A DNA stretch of 64,000 nucleotides from Isoetes taiwanensis (taxonomy: Eukaryota > Streptophyta > Lycopodiopsida > Isoetales > Isoetaceae), in contig JAJEKV010000022.1 of NCBI GenBank assembly GCA_021234155.1, positions 9,426,934 through 9,490,933 of the forward strand, read 5' to 3'. This document shows, piece by piece, positions 57,778-64,000 of this stretch (position 1 is its first letter; each line of letters begins with the position of its first letter). The translations under genes and the position numbers were made by a program. The notes under the pieces were generated by a model. It was not told the origin of the DNA, ran no database searches, and saw only the letters and a program-made list of their open reading frames with translations.

Positions 57778-58513
57778 TTAAGGGTGCATTTTTACTTGAC
57801 CTATGCAAAAAAGCATATCGCGACACAGGTGCTGGAAAAGTGCTGACACACTTCACCTAACTTTTTTGTAGCACGTCAAGGCCTTCATCAATCAACCAAA
57901 CACATTCTTTGAGCGGGAAAATTTATTTTCTAATCCATAGAATCAGAATTAGCCATGTCTGCGATCCAAGATTTGTGTTGTTGACCATCTGTGCATGACT
58001 TGGCATTATATATAATTGAGGTTCTAGATATACGTCTGCGATTACTGAGCCCTCCGTAGTCATTATCTAAGTTTGTCTTGTATCATCATTACTGCAAAGG
58101 TTTTTCCCTTAAAAACCTTTCGAGGCAGGGGTTTTTTAATCCTAGTAGTAATGATTGTACTAGCCCATTGTATGGGTCCCATAACCTATTGGTCTTCGTG
58201 GACGTTACAAAAACTATTCTATTCTATTCTATTCATCTACCATCCATAAAAGTCATTATTTAGGTGAAAAAATGTGTTTGTGGATCCAAGCGATGAGAAT
58301 TTTCTGCTTCAGCGATCCGAATAGAGGTGCTGAAAAAGTTAAATTTGACTGCATAAAATGTAATGCCTATCATATCCCATACTAGCCCTTCAAAAATGAC
58401 AAATACAACACTTCAGTTCCGCATACTCATCATATGCAATGCCTAAAAAAGGATGCTTGAGAGGTGCTGGCAGGTGCAAAAAGTGCGTAGGTCAAGCAAA
58501 AACACACCCTTAA
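57778..58513. mobile_element. TTAA-flanked MITE, 728 bp between TTAA sites
   Basis: The ends are inverted: GGGTGCATTTTTACTTGACC on the left, and GGGTGTGTTTTTGCTTGACC on the other strand at the right. Similarity carries on into CTA(T/C)GCA and an inner AGGTGCTGG. TTAA lies at both borders (57778-57781 and 58510-58513), as in piggyBac-type target duplications. There is no transposase. A TTCTA microsatellite is inside at about 58215-58235. The GGGTG end is not the classical CCC end, so the superfamily is uncertain. It lies in what would be an intron of the possible minus-strand gene. Confidence 0.7.
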
Positions 58514-58565
58514 GCCTTCAACATCAAGCAACAATGTAAAAAATATATGTAAAATCGAACTTACA

Positions 58566-59036
58566 CGAGGAAGTGTCTTGAACCATATTCTGCACCAGAT
58601 TCTCATAAACATCAGCATCATGTTCTTGACTACCATTAAAAACTGGAAGTGGCAAACAAGTAGGATTCACCAAGCCAGCTACTTGTGAGTTCAAAACTAG
58701 ACAAAATTTGATGATTAGTTACAAGATTTTTATAATTACATATGTGCTACAGATTCTTAAAATTATAAGAACCTACATGCATAAGATGTACCTATAAAAT
58801 GGTAGAATTATAAGAACCAATATGCTATTTGTGTTATTTACAGAATATTAGAATTGTAAGAACCTAAATGCACAAGATGCAGAATAGTAGAATCAGAAAA
58901 ACATACATGCATAAGATCTTTCTGCATCAGGAGAATTTTCCAGTAAAGAATCAGTAGATTCAGCAAGAACTCCATGAGGATCTTCTACAGTATTGTTTTT
59001 AGCCGCATCATCTACTCTAGATAGCAAAACTACAAA
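58566..59036 (-). other. Two possible exons of an unidentified minus-strand gene
   Basis: About 59030-58918 encodes SRVDDAAKNNTVEDPHGVLA then ESTDSLLENSPDAERS. About 58686-58566 encodes VLNSQVAGLVNPTCLPLPVF then NGSQEHDADVYENLVQNM. Both are open, acidic and Ser/Asn-rich, bordered by AG on the upstream side and GT on the downstream side. I recognise no family. They could be a disordered region of a real gene or of a decayed one. Confidence 0.3.
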
Positions 59037-59337
59037 AAAACAGTGAAAACTTAGTATTAGAAATAAAAAAACATGAAAGATTTATGTTCTGGAAAAATGC
59101 AAAAAGTCGTCAGGATCAGGCTTCTTGGTTTCCAATACAACATCTTACATCAATCAATTACCATTACCCTCAGATGCCAGATTTATAACCCTATGACCTG
59201 TTCTTGGACGACGGAAATCAAGCTACTCAAGATGTCTGCGACGTGCCATAACTGCCGAGAGTGTTGGCGCCAAGGCAAGAACACAATAAGGAAACAGAAA
59301 AAATGAACGAAATTTTTTTCCCCAACTATTTTATTGT

Positions 59338-59451
59338 TAGGGTAACATTTTTGTCCAAAATTCCCCCTTTATTCAGTAAGCCGCTCCTGGCTACCGCCGA
59401 TTGCGGCTTAACCAGATAGAGGGGGAATTTTGTCCCAAAAATGTTACCCTA
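59338..59451. mobile_element. TA-flanked MITE, 110 bp
   Basis: GGGTAACATTTTTG starts both ends in inverted orientation, followed by (T/GGA)C-AAAATTCCCCCT, about 36 bases per arm. TA lies on each side (59338-59339 and 59450-59451). The centre has a second hairpin, TAAGCCGC...GCGGCTTA. TA duplication suggests a Tc1/mariner-type (Stowaway-like) origin, but the end sequence is not the usual Stowaway CTCCCTCC. Confidence 0.75.
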
Positions 59452-62400
59452 GTATAACTCACGGCTTCCATAGTCGAAGTTGAAGCTGGATCCACAAGTG
59501 AGCGTAGATAACAACATATTACTGTAAATGGTTGAAAAAAACCCTATGCACACTCTTTTTCCAGTACATGATCCCGGATGCCAGGATCTCTCATATGCAG
59601 ACGACTGGGATGTGGCAGGTTTTTTATGGCGGGGAGCATTCGTGTGCCACCTAGCGTATGCCAGTATGGTTAAATGAGCTCCCCCAAATGGATCCCGTTG
59701 GAAGATGTTCGAGATCCCAGAGGACGGGATCTTTACCGCTGGGATCCTCCAATTCAGGGTAAAGATATTGTATGTCGACAATGCATTGTAGCAATTGGGC
59801 CATCATTCTAGCAATGGGCAGATCCATTATAAGATGTGAGGATCAAAATATGTAGAGTTCTTGCCATATAGGTTGCCAAATGTGCTGGAATATTCCATAT
59901 GATGAACATTTTTAACGTCTAGTATGGAAATCATGAAGTAATGGGTGCGTAGTTGTTGGATACCAATGTGTTGAATTACGCGTCATTGTATTTTGTAAAA
60001 GTGAAGGCTATTTCGGGCCAGAAAGTGGTGGCATGTAGCGAGGGAAATGGGCGGGGTTTTTTAATCCCGAAAGGGCGGGGTTTTTTAATCCTGGCGATAA
60101 GCTCTCAGTAGGTACACTAGCCAACATCTATAGCACACAATTTTATTTGGGGTCCAGGTGTTACAACTGGACATTCCCTACGTTTTTTCATTTTTCTAGG
60201 TACCCTGCGATGTGCAACTACCCACTTTATACCATTGTAGAAAAACTGCTGAGATGAATGAAAAGCCTAGCTAGGGGAGCTTTTGTCTGTGCCCTTATTC
60301 GAGAATCTACATACATTGTGAAATATGCGCATGGTGTCTAAGTTGTCTATAATTCGAACATGCACCAGGTAAACATTCAAGATGCAAGAAATAGATACAT
60401 GCATAATGAGTCTAAAAATGCATGCAATTAAACATAAACAGAAGGAGACATATATCTTATATCTTATACTCTTAGTGATTCAAAGGGCTGTCCCAATAAT
60501 TTGCCATAGTAGTTTGCCCCACAACAAAGTACTCAAATGTAGCACATCCACCATGAGAATCTTGTCATGTACTTCTCTACTTATACATAAAACACATCAT
60601 ATAATCGTACCATTTAAATCTCCAACTCACAAACAGAAAAGATAAATTAAATAGTGTTACCTTCTCAGTTGTCACATCGCACATTCCACATTTTCTTCCT
60701 CAAAGGTAAGTAAAAGTGTTATAATATATTTGTGTCAAGGCTAACAAAATGTTAGAATCTAATGCATGGATCCAATGCACGACATCAACCTACTCAGCTT
60801 GCAGCAAAAAAAACCCCAAATAGTTTTGCTCTCACCAATGGTTTTCTCTAAAAATTGAAGATTCAAAAGTGCAAGAATTTTACAGATTCAAAAGTCTAAA
60901 TCCATAATCTGTACAAAAGTAGGGGTTTGGACTTCTTCAGCATACCTCTGCAAAGAACCTTCTAGTATGCTAAGTTGCAGCTGCAAAAAACCACCACGGA
61001 CTGCCAAGGAATGAGAAAGAAACATGATCAATAGCTAAAAAAATGAACAAAACTAAGATGTTGCGACTTTGTAGAGCCAAAATATCTGCCAAAACTTTGT
61101 AACTTTGCATAGCCAACTTAGATCCAAATCAATTTGCTCAGTCTCCCATTACTGCTTACCATAACAGGGAAAGGAATATGCAAAGCTTGACAGGTTGCAT
61201 CATTGCAAATCTTGCAACATATTAGCATGCATTGATGATAGTATATTTTATCCTATACAACTTTAAGCAGATTTTAAACTAATGTTTGATCCCAGTACTT
61301 GATTTGCAGATCTGATAGCATATTTGACCTTACACAGATTTATTATTCTCAATGCACTTATAAGTACCTCAAACAGATTGCTACAAAGTCTCTGTCATTA
61401 CAAATCTACATATTACACCAAAAGGGAGAGAACTTGAGATGTCCGTACATATTCATCCAGCCACGTGAGGGACAAAACTAAAAACAATAATCCATTTAGA
61501 AACACTTCCTAGTTGGCTGCAACAACTAAGAGGATCTTGAGTGTAACTCTAATTTCCATAATATACTTCTCATCGTTTTGCTAGAACAAAAATCCTCTGT
61601 TTTGGTTGAAGGATATTTCAAAAGAGCAAAATAAATCTATTCCCATCTACTTCCTACACATCACCTAAAAGTAAATCTGGTGCAACTCCTAGTTCCCTTA
61701 CCTTGCACACCAATGTTATACACAATGTCGTTGAATTATCCCTGAAATACCAAGAACCCCATTAACGATAAGAAACTTCTCTCTAAAAGACTACTGACTT
61801 GAAATGACTAAACCCTTACCTTCCACAGCATAAAAGGTAAATGAGTCAAATAGGAGGGGTCTTTGATTTTAAAATGGGGCTTCTTGATCTGCAGTATCAT
61901 TTTGCAATGCTTACTTTTAGATTTTTGCTTTCACTGTGAGAAATATTTGGCCATCACTATGCAAAATAAGTAATCAAATGCCAATAAAAATAACTACTCA
62001 AATGCCAGACATATATAAAAACACACCTCCAAGTTGTTGGTCCTGCATTTTACAATAACGAAATACTTTAGCATTTTGATGCATTTCCAGAGAATGATCA
62101 AGCAGGAGTTTAAAGGGAAATATTATGGGCCGGTATCCATTGGCGAAATGATACATTCTGGACGATATCCATTGCATGATGCCAGTACTAAGAATTAATG
62201 CCAGCGTATATAAAATTATGTTGGAATGCTGGACTGTCAAGTAACCAAATCCAAAAATTCTAAGAAAAGATGAAATCATACCTTTGGGTTTTTTATGTAG
62301 GACCTGCAGAATTGTTTGAGCTCTCAGACATCCATGCTCTACTCAGTCTCTCAATGAAGAAGTATAGAAACAACAACAGATACTGGTAAAAGAAAACAGG

Positions 62401-63652
62401 AAAAACTGTGCACAGAATAGAAGAAGAAGAACTGATTCAATGCTAACCTCCTACTCGAAATGGAAGAGCGAATATCCAGTTGAAAAATGATTTAGCCGTG
62501 GAAACGGGCCAACTCAGAAGAAGCCCCATTCGGTCCATATTAATGCAAAATCGAACGTGGTATTCTTCGAACCAAATCTGCCGGAGCTGCCATAGCCAAG
62601 AAAATAGAGATCCCACTTCTTGAGTGAATAGAAGATCTGAGATGCAGAAGCCATAGCCATTCAATTCCGACAACCTGCGTCCCGTTAGGGGAACACAAAG
62701 TGGAAGGGAATGCCGCATGCGGCGTAACATGCGGTGTTCCCTGGCACGGAACCCAACCCACTCCAAAAATAAAGAAATGATTGTTATGCTATTCGACTTG
62801 TAAAATACACAGTGTTGTATTCGACTTCCGGTTCTTTGGAATCCTACCTTGAAAGGGGAGCCAATGTATTGCCTATTCAATTTAACAATGCATGCCATCC
62901 ACTTGGCATAACTGCTCTCTGGACAGTTCTAATGCAGAGTTCAATGATTCATTTTAGCCTCCATCATAGAGAAATGAGAGAAAGTAGGTTCTACACATGT
63001 GTCGATTGAAGATGGTGATGAATTGTGCTTTCTATGCTTTACGAGAACAACCATAACTTTTTGTTTGATCTAAATGGGAATGTATCCTTTAAATGCATTA
63101 TAGCGAAGAATGAGAGCTCTCTATCAAAGTTAGAATTAATCTGAAGAGGAGTCCAAATTGTTAAGTTATGGTCTCCTAAATCCCTCTTAAATCCTCACAA
63201 TTATTTTGTCTATTAAAAATAACATAGTTTGTGATTCCACTCCAATTGAGATGATCTTAGCTTTGATGAAAAGATCTCATCCTCGTCTTTGATGCAGAAA
63301 CGTTCTCATTTGGATCATCACCAAGAAGTTATGATCATTTTAAGCAGGAATACTCCTAAACCAGTTGCTTTGGCAATTTTAGCAAAACATATGGGTATTT
63401 TGGAGTTTTTCCATAAGTGTTATGGCTATTTTGACCTATAGACCACTAAATACCTTTAAAGATCATGCAAAAGCAAAGCAAAAATGAATCTGTTAACAAA
63501 CCCTTACATTTCTATCGCCATAATAACTTTGCTTGGTTTCTCTAGATCGGGTGAAGCAGGGTCTCCAAACATTTCAGCTCTAGCATGCAAAAAAAGAATA
63601 ACATAATAGTTGGGTCAAAAAATTTTTTTGGGTGGTATAATCTCCAATTGTC
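59452..63652. other. Long stretch without a supported gene
   Basis: Words of the 23.5-24.7 kb tandem array recur near 59565-59750 (GATCCCAGAGGACGGGAT). A GCGGGGTTTTTTAATCC phrase occurs twice at about 60052-60091. Minus frames at 61998-62279 and 62443-62898 show no family I recognise. AT-rich overall. Confidence 0.4.
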
Positions 63653-64000
63653 GTGTGTCCTATGCGAATTCCCCGGAATCACATTCGGGTACTTAAATTC
63701 CGGTTTACAGGTTTGGAACGTAAAACTCACCACATAATGACACGTTGCAAATTTGATGGAAGTTGAATTACAAACATGCTGAAACTTCGAGTAAAGATTG
63801 ATCACAAAGTTAAGAAAAAAATAGACATTCAAGTCTTGCAGCCAAGTTTTATGAGTCATTTTGCTAACACACATTTAATATCCCAGTTCAAGCTACTTCC
63901 AGCAACAAAATACTTCCAATTCAAGGTTCTTTTAGCAACAACATACTTCAAGGAGCATTTTTTCGAGGGTAAAAAAAATAGCTCAAGTTGATGATTACCT
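63653..64000 (+). repeat. Long direct repeat, right copy (runs off the window)
   Basis: Matches 57147-57611 in the same orientation, about 6.5 kb away. The end of the match coincides with the window end, so its true length is unknown. Confidence 0.8.

Noticed and set aside
62443-62898. 151-aa minus-strand gene
   Set aside because: No motif, no splice context and poor fit to any family I know; left as unassigned open frame.
57147-64000. LTR retrotransposon bounded by the direct repeats
   Set aside because: No TG...CA ends, primer site, or gag-pol coding between them; the interior holds MITEs and unrelated sequence.

Overview
The window is nuclear DNA of a land plant. Two genes can be rebuilt exon by exon with GT-AG introns. 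There are also fragments of plastid and plant-type genes (starch synthase III, FtsZ, a LAZ1/DUF300 protein, an ankyrin-TPR type protein). The rest is AT-rich, intron-like or decayed mobile DNA. Low gene density, long introns and many old LINE fragments suggest a large genome such as that of a fern or another seedless plant. That last step is a guess, because no marker here fixes the taxon.

Layout. 0.6-4.1 kb (minus): a broken DDE-type transposase relic with a foldback MITE in its intron. 5.26-9.16 kb (minus): a complete 12-exon, 447-residue plastid-type protein-kinase-like gene that lacks the catalytic HRD aspartate. 10.80-14.01 kb: a complete Mutator-like element with 85-bp terminal inverted repeats, a perfect 9-bp target duplication and a frameshifted transposase whose intron holds a minisatellite. 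15.5-20.4 kb: a small MULE-like MITE, a hexanucleotide array, a TPR gene fragment and a tRNA-type SINE. 21.2-22.7 kb: a LINE relic. 23.5-24.7 kb: a decayed tandem array with a period near 210 bp. 24.9-25.1 kb: a foldback. 29.7-30.2 kb: two exons of starch synthase III with nothing after them. 32.15-37.95 kb (minus): a complete 10-exon, 1223-residue helical-repeat-type gene with one GC-AG intron. 38-43.4 kb: hairpins plus decayed LAZ1-like and FtsZ fragments. 44-50.8 kb: a cluster of LINE 3' fragments and a retroelement leader. 52.9-53.6 kb: a foldback with 228-bp arms. 55.5-56.9 kb: a second copy of the 0.6-4.1 kb transposase family, cut off by LINE sequence. 57-64 kb: a long direct repeat, a TTAA-flanked MITE, a TA-flanked MITE and possible exons of an unidentified minus-strand gene.

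Only the kinase-like gene and the 1223-residue gene look functional. Both read without a break across every proposed junction. Everything else recognisable is mobile or decaying. The least familiar item is the transposase family present twice (0.6-4.1 and 55.5-56.9 kb). It combines a basic N-terminus, a conserved TRVSPN block, a cysteine-rich block, and DFAENF, GCASQFK and HGKGEHDG motifs that could form a DDE site.
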